From: Undaria pinnatifida
Lineage: Eukaryota > Sar > Phaeophyceae > Laminariales > Alariaceae
Direction: 5' to 3'
Assembly: GCA_012845835.1 (NCBI GenBank)
Contig: JABAKD010000017.1
Span: 5,456,651-5,520,650 of the forward strand
DNA: 64,000 nt
Both the position numbers and the translations under genes were made by a program. The notes below the pieces were generated by a model. The model was not told the origin of the DNA. It saw only the letters and a program-made list of their open reading frames with translations, and made no database searches. Shown here in pieces: positions 12,814 to 24,009 of this stretch; position 1 is the stretch's first letter, and each line of letters starts with the position of its first letter.

Positions 12814-14132
12814 ATGAGATTAAAGTTTGTGCCTTTCCCCGGTGCTCGCTACGTTTTGAACACAGGTCAAGTCAAAGCGAGCACACCGGTCCAGTCAGAA
12901 ACTATCCCAGAGGGGGTCGTTCTTACGCTTTGCGCGGCTATGAAGGGGAAGTCATACTCTGTCGACGAAAACATTACGTTGGGGTACGGAAGCAATCAGT
13001 GCAAGGCGTCTGATGTGCTTGCCGTCATCAGGAAGGAAGATGTCGCGGAGGATGCGTCCTCCATCAACACCCGGAGGTCGAAGCACCGTTGTATGCTGGT
13101 ACTGGAGTCGATTGTTTCCGACAAGCACCGGGGAACCTTTTTTCAATCCCGCCTGTCGTGCTCAAGGCGAGAATCATTGGTTGTCGATTCCCACCCCCCC
13201 CCCTTCCCCCCTTTTTTTTTCCTCCGAGTCTGGTGGAGCAGTGGAGGGTGAAACTTTGTGGCTTATCGTGAGAGTACCACGGTGCAGCTGGCACCCGTTT
13301 ATATTTCATAGGAGTCCAGGGTATTGGTTGTCGATCCCCCCCCCCCCCAACACCCGGTTTTGTTCCTCCCAGTCTGGTCAAGCAGTGGAGGGTGTAATTT
13401 TGTGGTTTATCGTGAGAGTACTCTTGTGCAGCTGGGCCCCGTTTTGGTTTGTTTAAAAAGGAGTCCAGGGGATTGATTGTCGATCCCCCCCCCCCCCCCA
13501 CCCCGTTTTGTTCCTCCCAGTCTGGCCAAGCAGTGGAGGGTGTATTTTTGCGCTTTATCGTGATAGTACCACGGTGCAGCTGGCGCCCCGCCCCCCTTTT
13601 TTTTGTAGGAGTCCAGGGTATTAGTTGTCGTCGCCCCCCCCCCCCCGCCCCCGTTTTTTTTCCGCCCAGTCTGGTCAGTGGAGGGTGCAAGTTTGAGATT
13701 TGTCTTGCGCATACCACGGTGCAGCTGGCCCCTGTTTTTTTTGTAGGTGTAAAGATTATTTTGTTGCCGAGCGTCAAAACAGAAGCCCATCCCCCCTCGC
13801 CCCTGGTTGTTTTCCCCGCAGTCTCCTTGAGCAGTGGCGGGTGTAATTTTGAGTTTCGTTGTGAGAGTACCCCGTTGTAGCTGGCCCCAGCTCACTACGT
13901 GTTTATTTTTTACGTGCAGGTTGATAGAGCATACTGGGTATTCGATATTGGCAAGCGAGAGTACTCCATCTCTTGGTTTGTTGTCCCATCAAACCACAGT
14001 AATATATCGGCTAATAAGCCCCTCAAGTATATTTTTTTTTTTCCCTCGGGAACGTATGCATTTCAGCTTGGGACACGTGTGGGTTTCAATCAGAAGATAT
14101 CGTGGCTGAATCCGATGCAGGAGCCCTCATAA
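12814..14132 (+). CDS. Unrecognised two-exon ORF inside the Harbinger element
   Basis: Exon 1 is 12814-13098 (ATG in CGTCCATGAG; 95 codons: MRLKFVPFPGARYVLNTG...). Donor CTG|GTACTG and acceptor TTTTTTACGTGCAG join in phase 0 to exon 2, 13920-14132 (VDRAYWVFDIGKREYS... to TAA), giving 165 residues. I recognise no domain; it is not a Myb/SANT protein, the usual second Harbinger product. The intron is filled by the plus-oriented minisatellite array. It runs convergent to the transposase. It may be an accessory ORF or a captured host fragment. Gene status rests on reading frame and splice sites only. Confidence 0.35.
13165..13905 (+). repeat. Minisatellite array, unit ~140 bp, plus orientation
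   Basis: Five to six units of the form C-run, TTTTTCCTCCCAGTCTGGT, CAGTGGAGGGTG, TCGTGAGAGTACCACGGTGC, AGCTGGC, T-run, GGAGTCCAGGGTATTGGTTG. Spacing is 120-155 bp because of variable C and T runs. Confidence 0.88.
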
Positions 14133-14589
14133 TCCTATTGAAGTCGTTGATTGGGTCGTCGTGGCGCGGAAGTATGTTTATTACGATCTCCAGTAACTAC
14201 TATGCGTCGTCGTATCGCAAACACATCCTGTGAAACGCAGATTTTAACAGGTCCAGTGACGCCATCAGTACCCCTCGTATTCATTTTCACGTGCTTAATA
14301 TACTTATGCAAGCATCCGACACCATGCTCTCCATCAAAAACCGAGTAGCACAAAACGCGGGTAAAGGGGTACTTACAGGTAAAAGCTCGGCAACCTACTG
14401 CTCTGTTGCAAACGAATAACGGAAAACAAGGAGTAGGCGGAAGGTTCTCCGGCGTCCTCTTTCTTACAAGAAACGAATATGTACCCTCGATATATCATAG
14501 TATAAAAAAACTGCTGGCGCATCCATATTGGGGGAAAGAGCACTTTCTATTCGTACGCTCGATAATCGCAGGCATTCCTATAAAAAATC

Positions 14590-16030
14590 AAGGAGGCAGC
14601 TTTACCGGGGTCCTTCAGCGACAAAAGGTAACATTACACACTCCACTCGTTTATGAGGCTGGGAGGAAACCGAAAGGGGCAGGGAGGGGGGGGGGGGCGC
14701 GGCGGGGGTTGAAATCGTGCATGGTCGAAGTCGTATGACCATGGACCCGCGGAGGGAAATGGTAGGGGAGGGGGGGCTACGTTTCTGACGATGGACAAAC
14801 AAAACCTCGCACTCTTATTGAAAAAAAAACGGGCCAGCTGCACCAGGGTACTCTCACGAAAAAAAAAAAACTTACACCCTCCACTGCTTCATCTGACTGA
14901 AAAGAAAAAAATGGAAGGGGGGGCTTCGTTTCGGACGATCGACAACCAATACCTTGAATTGCTATATATACAAAAAGGGGAAGGCAGCTGCACCGGCGTA
15001 CTCTCACGATAAACCACAAAATTACACCCTCCACTCACTGCTTAACCAGACTGGGGAAAAAAATGGGAGGAGGGGGGGGGATCGGCAACCAATACCCTGG
15101 ACTCCTCTTGAAAAAAAAGCGGGGGGGCGTCAGCTGCACCGTGGTACTATCACGATAAACCGCAAAAATACACCCTGCACTGCTTGACCAGACTGGGAGG
15201 AACAAAACGGGGTGGGGGGGGACGGGGATCGACAACCAATACCCTGGACTCCTCTTAAAGAAAAGGGGGGCGCCAGCTGCACCGTGCTACTATCCCGATA
15301 AAGCACAAAATTACACCCTCTACTGCTTGACCAGACAGGGAGGAAGAAACGAGAGGGGTGGGCTTTGTTTCCGACGATCCACGACCAATACCCTGGACTC
15401 CTCTTCAAAACAAAAAAAACGGGGGCCAGCTACACCGTGGTACTCTCACGATAGACCACAAAATTACACCCTCCACCGCTTGACCGGACTGGGAGGAAAA
15501 AACGGCGGGGGGGGGGGGGGGGGGGCACAAAACCAATACCCTGGACTCCTATAAAAAAGAAACGGGTGCCAGCTGCACCGTGGTACTCTCACGATAAGCC
15601 ACAAAATTACACCCTCCCCTGCTCCACCAGACTGGGAGGGAAAAAACGAGAGCGGGGGATGGGTTCGTTACGGACGATGGACAAATAACTCCCTGCACCC
15701 CTATTCAAACAAAAAAGAAGGGGGCAATCTACACCGTGGTACTCTCACGACAAACCCCAAACTTACACCCTCCACTGCTTCGTCAGGCAGGATTTGAAAA
15801 ATAGAGAAGGGGGGGGGTTCGTTTCTGATGCTCGACGGCCAACACCCTGCACTCCTATTTAAAAATAATAAAACCGTGGCCGGCTGCACCGGGGTGCTCT
15901 CACGATAAAACACACCATTATCTACACGATAATATACAAACCAAGATAGGGGGCGGGGGGCTTTTGTTTCTGACGCTCGACAAACAATAATAACTGGGGG
16001 AGGGGGGGGGGGGTATAGGCAGCTGTCTTC
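14590..16030 (-). repeat. Minisatellite array, same unit, minus orientation
   Basis: Nine to ten units of the reverse complement (CAACCAATACCCTGGACTCC ... GCAGCTGCACCGTGGTACTC ... ACACCCTCCACTGCTT ... GACTGGGAGGAA, G-run). With 13165-13905 it makes a large inverted repeat around a 0.7-kb spacer. Confidence 0.88.
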
Positions 16031-16354
16031 GAACTCACCACCTGGAATTAGAAAAACCACGCCGTCAGATGCACGTGTCGAATCCAACAACCAACCCCCC
16101 CCCCCCCCTCCGCCTCAGTATTGAAAAGGCCATGCCATCAGACGTTCATCACCACGGTTGACACTCGTCCTTTTTCTGGCCCAACGCTCACCCGTTGACG
16201 ACCATCACGTCCATCTCCAATAGCTTATACTCCGGCCCACCTCCCATCCTCCACACGCCATTCCCATCCTCCTTGTACCGCACAATAGCCCCCGCCGTAC
16301 AACGCTCGGATGCCGACAAACTCTCTACCTACGCATTATACAACGCGTAGTAAT

Positions 16355-18848
16355 CTAGGCGTTCCTGAGAATATTCTCCTTCGGGCGAAACTGTCTGTTG
16401 TAGGCTAAGAGCGAAGTGGTGGCCGCTCGCGTGGGAGTTTCGCCGCTTCGCGTGGGTTTGGCGGCTGGGCCTGCCGGTTGGACCGCACTCTTGCACGCAA
16501 GCGGCAGAACCCCGCCCGTCGCCAGTAGGATTCGCCCCTTTTCTGTCTTGTAGTCTTCTTCCGACGCGACCACTTTGGTTTGCACATGTCGGCAGAAGTT
16601 TTACAGGTGGAAGAGGGCGACGATCAGGTCAGTCCGGCCTGCGAACCCTACACTGAGGGGCCTCCACAGAATGCCCCACGTTGACACGAGGATGCCGAAC
16701 GACTGTTCGATCTTCACCCGCAGGTGGCTCAGGTAGAAGTTGAAGGTGTCCTGGTCCTATGGCAAGCTTTTCCCGGGGTACGGCGTGAGCAACTTGCCGC
16801 TAATTGGGTACGCCGCACACTCGGTGATGTGGTACCCGTCTGGAAGGCGCATAGTTGCCTTTGCCACAGAAGATGGGGTCCACGCCGACCAATCGTTGGC
16901 AGCCCCCGGAGCGATGATCGAGACGCTGCAGAAGCGATAGTTGGCATCGCACGTCGCATGTACGTTAAAGCCGAATCCCGTCTTGCTGCCTGAGAAGTAC
17001 GATACGGTGTGGGAGGTGCTCTTTGCAGGTGGCGCTTTCATCTCGATCAACAGATCATCTGTGGCAGACACAACATGATCGAAGATTCCGTTGGTGCTCT
17101 TGGCCTGACATATGGACGAACAAGAACAGGGCCGGGGAGGCGTACTTCAGAGGGGGTCACATCAGGACGCCAGAACCAAGGTTCCTCACGAAGAAATAAG
17201 CAGGCCTGCCTTCGGAAACCATTTCTATAGAATTCAATATCTTACGTACAGCTTGCATAACCACGCCATAGACTACTGCTGCTGTGACAGGTTGCTGATA
17301 TATCAATAGTACACGTACCCTCACCTCGAATCCCGCGGCAAAAAATCGGCACTTTTCGTCTGTCCGCGGAAAGACAGAACTGGCCGACTTCACGGGTGTT
17401 GTTGATCGCGTCGACGACCTTTCCCATGATGGTGAAAACCGTGGACGGTGAAATGCCAAACCTCGGTGCGATATCCAGGTAGGAACCCGCCGCCAGCATT
17501 CGCAGGCCTATCGCCAGCCGGATTTCCACCTAGATAGCTCCATGCTTCGCGCAACGCAGTCCTGGGTAAGAGCAAAAACGATAGAATGTTGGTGTCCACC
17601 TCGACCGAGCTCCAACCCATCCGGTACAGCAGCATTGCTCATCCCGTTGCTGTGCCTGCCGCAACGCACTTCTGCTTGCCGCAATGCACTACCGTTGCAT
17701 TGCCTAACGCGACTACTGCTGTTGCAGTGCTACTGTATGTACGAACAGCTGTCATAACCCTGACACATAGCTCCCTCCGTAAACCACGAAAGATTCACCC
17801 ACGTACTCATACACCAGGTACCTGGTGCCGGTATCACGTACTCGTAGGTAGCATGTACTCGTAGTCGTTCCATGTGCCAGGATTTTGTGGAAGATCTATC
17901 TCACAGCTGATGTTTTATTGCTTTGTATAGACTCTGTACAGGTGGTTTTTTGTTCATGAGTACACACCGCCTTGCAGCAGCACGAGTTGCCGTGCAACGT
18001 ACCGGGCATACAAACTGTCATGTACAGATGGGATGGTAGATGGCAAATGCTTCAAGCGAGAGCTGAGCCTTACAATGCATCTGGGCTGCAGAGGGTACAG
18101 CCATGGGATGCGAAGACAAACTACGTACTCGTATACCAGGTACCTGGTGCCGGTATCACGTACTCGAAGGTAGCACGTACTCGTAGTCGTACCATGTGTT
18201 CTATGGCCGGTATTTTGTGGAAGATCATCTCACAGCTGATGTTTTATTACTTGCGTATGTACAGGTGGTTTTTAGATCATGAGTACATACCGCCTTGCAG
18301 CAGCACGAGTTGCCGTGCAACGTACCGGGCATACAAGCTATAATATACAGAGGGTATGGTAGATGGGAGATGCTCCAAGCGAGTGCTGAGCCTTACAACG
18401 CATCTGGGCTGCAGAGGGTACAGCCTTGGGATGCGAAGACAAACTAGGTACTCGTATACCAGGTACCAGGGTACATCACATGATACTCACTTTCAAAGCG
18501 CTCGTTCTTTTGGATAGCTGGACGAAGCTTCACGAAGCTCGCCTCAGACATTCGAACAGTCCTGCGGAAAGCTTTGCGCCGACGTAGATCCTCTCTGAAC
18601 TCTGGCCATGTCATACCGTGCGGCTCGTAGATAGGCGTCCGTGTCTTGGGAGCATAGAGTGTAGCTCCTGCTGTCAGGAGCATGCCGAACACGACGAGGA
18701 CACCAGCGATAGCCTTTGGTTTCTGCGCCTCGTGTTTTGAAGGTTGGGAAGGCTCATGGATCGTTGCTTCGTCCGAGTCAAGGATGAATCCTCTGGAGGC
18801 CCAGGCCGCTTCCTTCCGTCGGCCATAATGTTGGGCCACAGTGGTCAA
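16355..18848 (-). pseudogene. PIF/Harbinger DDE transposase (split, frameshifted)
   Basis: Cuts and pastes DNA flanked by the element's inverted repeats. On the minus strand: an N-terminal exon 18848-18491 (MTWPEFREDLRRRKAFRRTV; donor GTGAGT); a region with tandem repeats, presumably intron; 17529 on with RLAIGLRMLAAGSYLDIAPR and FGISPSTVFTIMGKVVDAIN; a frameshift into PRTDEKCRFFAAGFE; then ATDDLLIEMKAPP (first Asp, ~17060), PGAANDWSAW (second Asp, ~16893) and RVKIEQSFGILVSTWGILW (Glu, ~16704). In-frame TAA at 16601-16603 interrupts LFHL*NFCRH, where the family has LHNFC, and the frame continues to 16355. A predicted membrane-like stretch (IAGVLVVFGMLLTAGATLY) in the N-terminal exon is unusual. 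Non-functional as it stands. Confidence 0.82.
17798..18460 (+). repeat. Two tandem ~325-bp units in transposase intron
   Basis: Unit 1 17798-18122, unit 2 18123-18445, with the start of a third. Shared blocks CACAGCTGATGTTTTATT, CCGCCTTGCAGCAGCACGAG and CATCTGGGCTGCAGAGGGTA. Includes the palindromic word CCAGGTACCTGG. Confidence 0.85.
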
Positions 18849-19914
18849 CGTTTGAGGCTACCCGATGGTCCCAGCGTTGAGCCACGGCGCTTGTGGGAGC
18901 ACTGCCTTCGAAATTAGGAAATCGACGACAGGATTTCCTAATTTGTGATTGTTAACTTTTCCATATTTTTTGGGCCTGAAGAACTTCCTAAATTATGACA
19001 TAACGCCTCCGTATTTTGAGACAAAATATGGAAAATTAGGAAAATTAGGAAAATTAGTAAAATTAGGAAAATTAGGACAAAAAAAGCTCTCCGATAAGAA
19101 CGGCCCTTTAATAGGTGGGGAATTTATTTTTGTTATCTACGCTAAATGCATTTTTCATGTTTCTAATAATTTAGTCCATAGATATGCTGAAGAACGAAGT
19201 AATGTGATTGAGCGCGGACACGTCATGCACGCGTTCCTCCCATAACAAATAATAATTATGCGCGTGTGCTGATTTGCACCTCTCCCCCCTCGTGTTCATT
19301 GCCGTTGACATTGCATGACCACATCAACTTGATTGCCGTATTTGCAATGATAATGTGTATATCTGTATTACAATTTGTGGCCCCAGAGCATCTTTAGTCG
19401 AAATATATTACGCATTATACTAAAGCATGTATAGCATGACATATGTACATACATAGCAACAGCAATATTTCGCAAGATTTGCACACATTGTCGAGAGTGT
19501 TGGTTATTGCCCGGTGCACAGATCTGATTTACTATGTGGTATTTGGTGTAGCATCTTCGGAGATGCGGGGAATCCTATGGTGTCCCAAGTTTACGGAAAA
19601 AGAGAAAATAAGGTGGTCCCTACTCCCATGGTTAGGGTGACCACGTGAGGGAGTGGGAAAAGCACCTGAGCGGCGCTGCACTTTCCTTCATTTTTTTGAG
19701 CACTTAAACACCCCGGAATATATTTCTACTTCTCTCTTCCCAGCCGGATGGCGCCCCGGATTTCGTGACTCCCGTCTCCGCGAGCCACCGTGCGCCCTTA
19801 CATAACAGCTGGGCTAATCCATCAAAGAAGGACAACACTTTAGTTCCACAAATTGTGAAGAATTCAAAAATGTAAAACACCCCACACACGTTACACTGTA
19901 AAACACCTAAATAA

Positions 19915-21135
19915 AATCAAAACTGCCAGAGTAGTAAACACTACCAGCCGGCTGATATCACCTCATTACATTTCCAGCCATCCGTGCCGTAGCTCCAATT
20001 ATCCCCCCCCCCCCCCCCCCCTCCCGCCTACGCTTTGGTTATTTATTTATTTTTATTTTGTTTTCCCGTTCCCTCTTGTTGTTTAGACGACCCACCTAAA
20101 ATTGAAATCGGCCAGAGTAATAAAAACTTCTTATACACAATTGAAATCACGTCATTATCTTTCTAGCCATCCATGACGTAGCGCTAATTAATCCCCCTCG
20201 CCCACCGCCATTCCCCCCCAACACCAAACCCTTCCCAACAACCCGCACGACCGCCTAGGCCAAGCACCATGCGTACAGCAAGCCCCTACATATGTGCGAC
20301 CTAAATAAACCTGTTAAAAACCCTTCCCCCCCTGGAAAACCCCCGAAACGCCCCCCCTTCCCCCCCCTGCCCCTTTTTTTTCCCCGCTCCCTTTTTCTCA
20401 AACGTCCCATCTAACATCGAAATCACCTCATTATCTTTCGAGAGCCATCAATGCCGCTGCTCCAATTCCCCCCCCCCCTCCTCCTCAACGGCCCCTCCTT
20501 CCCCACCTTCCCCACCACCCGCACGATCGCCTATACTATGGAAGACCTAGCACCACGCGTACAATAAGCTTCTACATATATGCGACCTAAAGCTGTTGAA
20601 AACCCTTTTGCCCCAACCCCCCCCCTCGAACACTCTGCCCTCTCCTCACTGGTTGTACGACTTGTAGGATACCAGGTATACACAACAACCTGGAGCATTC
20701 CTTTCAGAACCGTCAGATATATCCCCTTAAAGGACTTATAGTTTCCGCGGACAGATCGAGTTGCCCCGCCCCCCACCCCGCTCCCTCTTGTTCAAACCCA
20801 TGCCCCCACGCCCTCGAAAACTCCGGCCTCCCCTCACCGGTCATACGACTTACAGGATTCTCCCCATAAACTTATGCGTTTCCTTATACAGCTGTCAGAT
20901 TTTGTTCCCCTCTAGAACGGGCTTTATAGTTTCCGCGCGCACAGACTGACTAAAATAATCCTGTTGACCCTGATAGCTACACTGTAGCTGTAAGGGGAGT
21001 CGCCGACCTATATCCTTAATGAGGACACACAACCCGTAATACGCGCGATCGGAGTATCACACACAGCTTGCAAATATGAGTTTCGACAAAATCCTCGATC
21101 TCACAGCTGGAGCGTATTTTTGCTTTTATAAAAAT
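19915..21135 (+). repeat. Family A dispersed repeat, copy 6 (longest)
   Basis: All modules in order: three CATCTTTCTAGCCATCC-type modules with poly-C spacers, CGCACGATCGCCTA, TGATAAACTGATGC-like, CCTCACCGGTCATACGACTT, ACGGGCTTTATAGTTTCCGC, the core at 20990-21110, ending CTCACAGCTGGAGCGTATTTT. Good reference copy. Confidence 0.8.
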
Positions 21136-21609
21136 AGTCGTCATGGTCGTACTACATGGTTTCACATATCGAACGTGTTCTATTTGAAGGCCAACTACCC
21201 GATCCCTGTGCGATAACACAGTTCTAAGAGGTTGTTTCAAATGGTTGTCTTATGTTTATACTCCGGAGTAGTATTTATGGTCACACAAGTAGGCAGGCCT
21301 AGTCGTTTGAGTACATAGTATAGAGGAGGTGTACCTAAGAGGCAAACGGTCCCAATGGTTGTCTATAGCTCAGGTGACGCCGTCGTATATTGATCTATTA
21401 ATAGGCGACATTAAATTAATTCCAAGGGTGTATTTTATCATAATAAAGGACATATAGTACGAAGCGTAATACCATGAGTACCCGCCGTAGTAGTACGCGT
21501 TTTATGTCACTGGTATACGATAACCAGAGAGCGCTACTACTACCCGTATAAATATTAGATAGCCGTAAAAATATCCGTACAGAAATACATTTGTACAATA
21601 GTTAGATTA

Positions 21610-21835
21610 CTTCAAATTTCCCCACCTGAAAGTAAAAATACTAACACCAATCATTGTAGAGGAGAAAAGCGTTTGTTAATAAATGAACAGGACTCTTCCA
21701 CCTTTTTTTTTTTTTTTTTTTTCACCCACACAGCATATTACAAGTGCCAGCAAGCAGCTTCAAAATATGAGAACTGACTCAAAGTTCGTCGAACTCACAC
21801 GTCCTCAAGTCCTGAAAATATCGTTCTTGTAAAAT
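21610..21835 (+). repeat. Diverged direct repeat left of the retroelement
   Basis: Aligns with 27985-28200: AAAGTAAAAATAC(T/C)AACAC, TATTACAAGT(G/A)CCA(G/A)CAA, TTCGTCGAACTCAC. Roughly two-thirds alike. Contains a poly-T run at 21703-21722. Confidence 0.6.
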
Positions 21836-21858
21836 GTTGAGAGTGACAGCGTACAGAG

Positions 21859-22072
21859 GCAGAATACTATCGAAGTATGAGAAAATATGGGTTTTGGACG
21901 TACGTAAAAACTTTGACCAATCAGATCAATGCGGTAATTCGTTGTCGTATGAGCGATAGCATTGGGCACACCTGGCCCAGCTGTGTAGGCGACGACCTGC
22001 ACGCGGAGCGCGTAGGGGAGCAGAGTCAGAGCTTACAGGTCCAAGGTGTGACACAGACTAGTTTAAATTAGA
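21859..22072 (+). repeat. Split direct repeat A1
   Basis: Begins GCAGAATACTATCGAAGTAT and ends near CACAGACTAGTTTAA; matches A2 at 26856. Confidence 0.85.
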
Positions 22073-22111
22073 CTAGTTCAAAGCTAGTTTAAGTTCGTGC
22101 ACTCCCCGACG

Positions 22112-23168
22112 ATGGAGGAGTGCAAGTCACCGGAGGCTGAAGCTCTCGTGGTTGCTGCTGTACGCGGTCCTAATCAGGCCGCCTCGGCTGCTGCGCGAGT
22201 CGAGGCTCATGCTGCTGTCGCCGCTGTGCAAGCTGGGGTCGACAAACGCCGTGCCGAAGCTCTGGCTGCTGTGCAAGCTGAGTCCCAAGGTGGCCGTGCC
22301 GCAGCCGCTTCGGCTGCTGCTACTGCTGCGTCTGCCACCGCGGCACCATCTTTGCTCGGCCCCAGTCCCGCTGTGTCCGAGGCTGCGGGGGTAACATCGG
22401 CTGAAGTGCTGCACTGGCAAGGGCAGGTGTCTGGCGAGTTTGCTCGGATAGACGGAGACGTGTTCCGGCTCAAGTCGACGATGGATCAACTGCTTGCCTC
22501 CTTTGAAAGCCTGCAGGATGCGGTGGCTGGTGGCGCGTCTTAAACCGAGCACGTCGAGGCCATGCTCCAGCAGTTCATAGACAACTTTGCCGATCGGCGG
22601 CCGGCCCCGCGGGACAGTGGGGACGCGAGGGAGCGCCACGTCCAAAAGGTCGCAGTTAACTGACGACACTGCGGTATGGAAAAAGATGGCGTCCAGAAAA
22701 CATTGGGTGCTCCGCGGGCGCATACCTCCCAACATTGGCGACTCGGCAGCGAATATCCAGTCCTTCGTAGGCGAGGCCGTCAACGTCACGACGGCAGTGG
22801 CTACCCAGCTCGGCGCGATCAGTGTGTTTGACGTTCGTGCGTACGGGCCGCGCGCGGAAGGGATGGTCGACCACCTGCTGATGGTCGCCGACCGCCTCGA
22901 TTTCTTGCGCCAGGCTCTTGTGGCTGTCCTGTCTGTTGGGTTTTCCCTCCACAGCGACGTCGACCGCCATTGCCGGGAGAGGGTGGCAACGATCGATGCT
23001 GCCTTCACGACAGCGTCTGCCGACCTACGCCGGCACACCCTCAGCGATATTATCCTGCTCTCTGGCTCCGCGGCGCGGGCTGTCATGAGCAAGATGGTAA
23101 ACGACGATCTTCGTCTCCAACTGAAAGTTCTTGCATTCGGCTCCCCCGGCCGACGCCACTTCACCTGA
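22112..23168 (+). pseudogene. Gag-like ORF of the tyrosine-recombinase retroelement
   Basis: ATG at 22112 opens a frame of about 140 codons, Ala/Glu-rich and probably helical, ending in TAA at 22541-22543. The same frame reads on (EHVEAMLQQFIDNFADRRPA) for about 40 codons, then sense continues in another frame (22587-23168) with KMASRKHWVLRGRIPPNIGD and LLMVADRLDFLRQALVAV. It would package element RNA; no zinc knuckle is seen. The assignment comes from position and composition, not from a recognised domain. A 523-codon minus-strand frame over it is a shadow. Confidence 0.5.
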
Positions 23169-24009
23169 TGTTCTTCGCGACAGTGGCAGTTCGGCGGCGC
23201 CGACTGGTAGGTCGCGGGCGTTGGTGCTGCGCCCAGAGCCCCGCGGTGGGTCTGGGGGTGGTAGTGGCGGCGCTGGTTCTGGATGAGGACACGGTCCCTT
23301 CCCGTCGGTTGGGCCAACACCTGGGGGGGGCGGCTGCTGAGCTTGCCGTCGGTAGAGCGGTGACGGCGCCGGGGGCCGGCGGTGGAGCGGGTGCCCGGCC
23401 GGCCACCCAAGGTGTAGGAGGGGGGCTGCGTGGGCGTGCGTTGGTAGCTTTGGCTGGCGATGGGGGTGTGGGGCGTGCTCGCGTGGCGGTGGCTCCGGGC
23501 TCGGTCCCCTTCGGCGAGAAAGGTACGGTTTCTTGTGTGCGTGTGCGTGAGTTGCCGGCTGACTTGCTGCGTGTACAAGGGGCGTTTGATGGCGTACGTT
23601 CGGGTGCCTTGCGATTCGTTGCGGTCGACGCTTGATTGGATGCTCGGGCAGTGGTGGTGCAGTCGATGGCCGAGCAAGGCTCCGCGAGCCTCGGTCATCT
23701 GGTCTCGGTAAACTCCCCCCTCTTGAGACAGCGTCAGGGCGGCGTTGCCCTAGTGACGTCCACAATCGGCCCCTCACTGTTTCCGCTGGCGACATTGAGG
23801 GCTTCGTATTTCACCGCTTAGCGTCGTTCTCTAACCCAAATTTCGGATTGTTCACGATCTCACGTTTGCGCGCGCGGGCGGTCGGACCAGTGTTAACGGT
23901 GACACGGATTTTGATTCCGCGCCGCCGTCCGAGCTCGGTCACGTGCTTCGTGAGGTTTAACTACAGGTGATGCTTTTGAGACAGACCCACGGTAGAAATG
24001 GTTGAACCC

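Larger units (their letters stand above)
11484..19106. mobile_element. PIF/Harbinger DNA transposon, decayed
   Basis: 19-bp terminal inverted repeats: GGGCCGTTCTTATCGGAGA at 11484-11502 and its exact reverse complement at 19088-19106. Left flank TTA (11481-11483); right flank T then TTA (19108-19110), consistent with the 3-bp TTA target duplication of PIF/Harbinger plus one extra base. Subterminal TTCCTAA(A)TTT words occur at both ends, including five tandem (G)AAAATTAGG words at 19028-19078. A DDE transposase of the same superfamily lies on the minus strand. Several minisatellites inflate the element to 7.6 kb. Confidence 0.78.

Noticed and set aside
13064-13777. 237-codon minus-strand frame with repeated peptide
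   Set aside because: Translation of the ~140-bp minisatellite; repeats of the DNA unit create repeats of the peptide, with G/C-run frameshifts between units.
13165-16030. CRISPR array
   Set aside because: Units are directly tandem and nearly the same throughout, without unique spacers, in a eukaryotic transposon.
22127-23698. 523-codon open frame on the minus strand
   Set aside because: Shadow of the GC-rich gag-like region. No domain, composition driven by the opposite strand's Ala codons; the element's RT, RNase H and recombinase all read plus.
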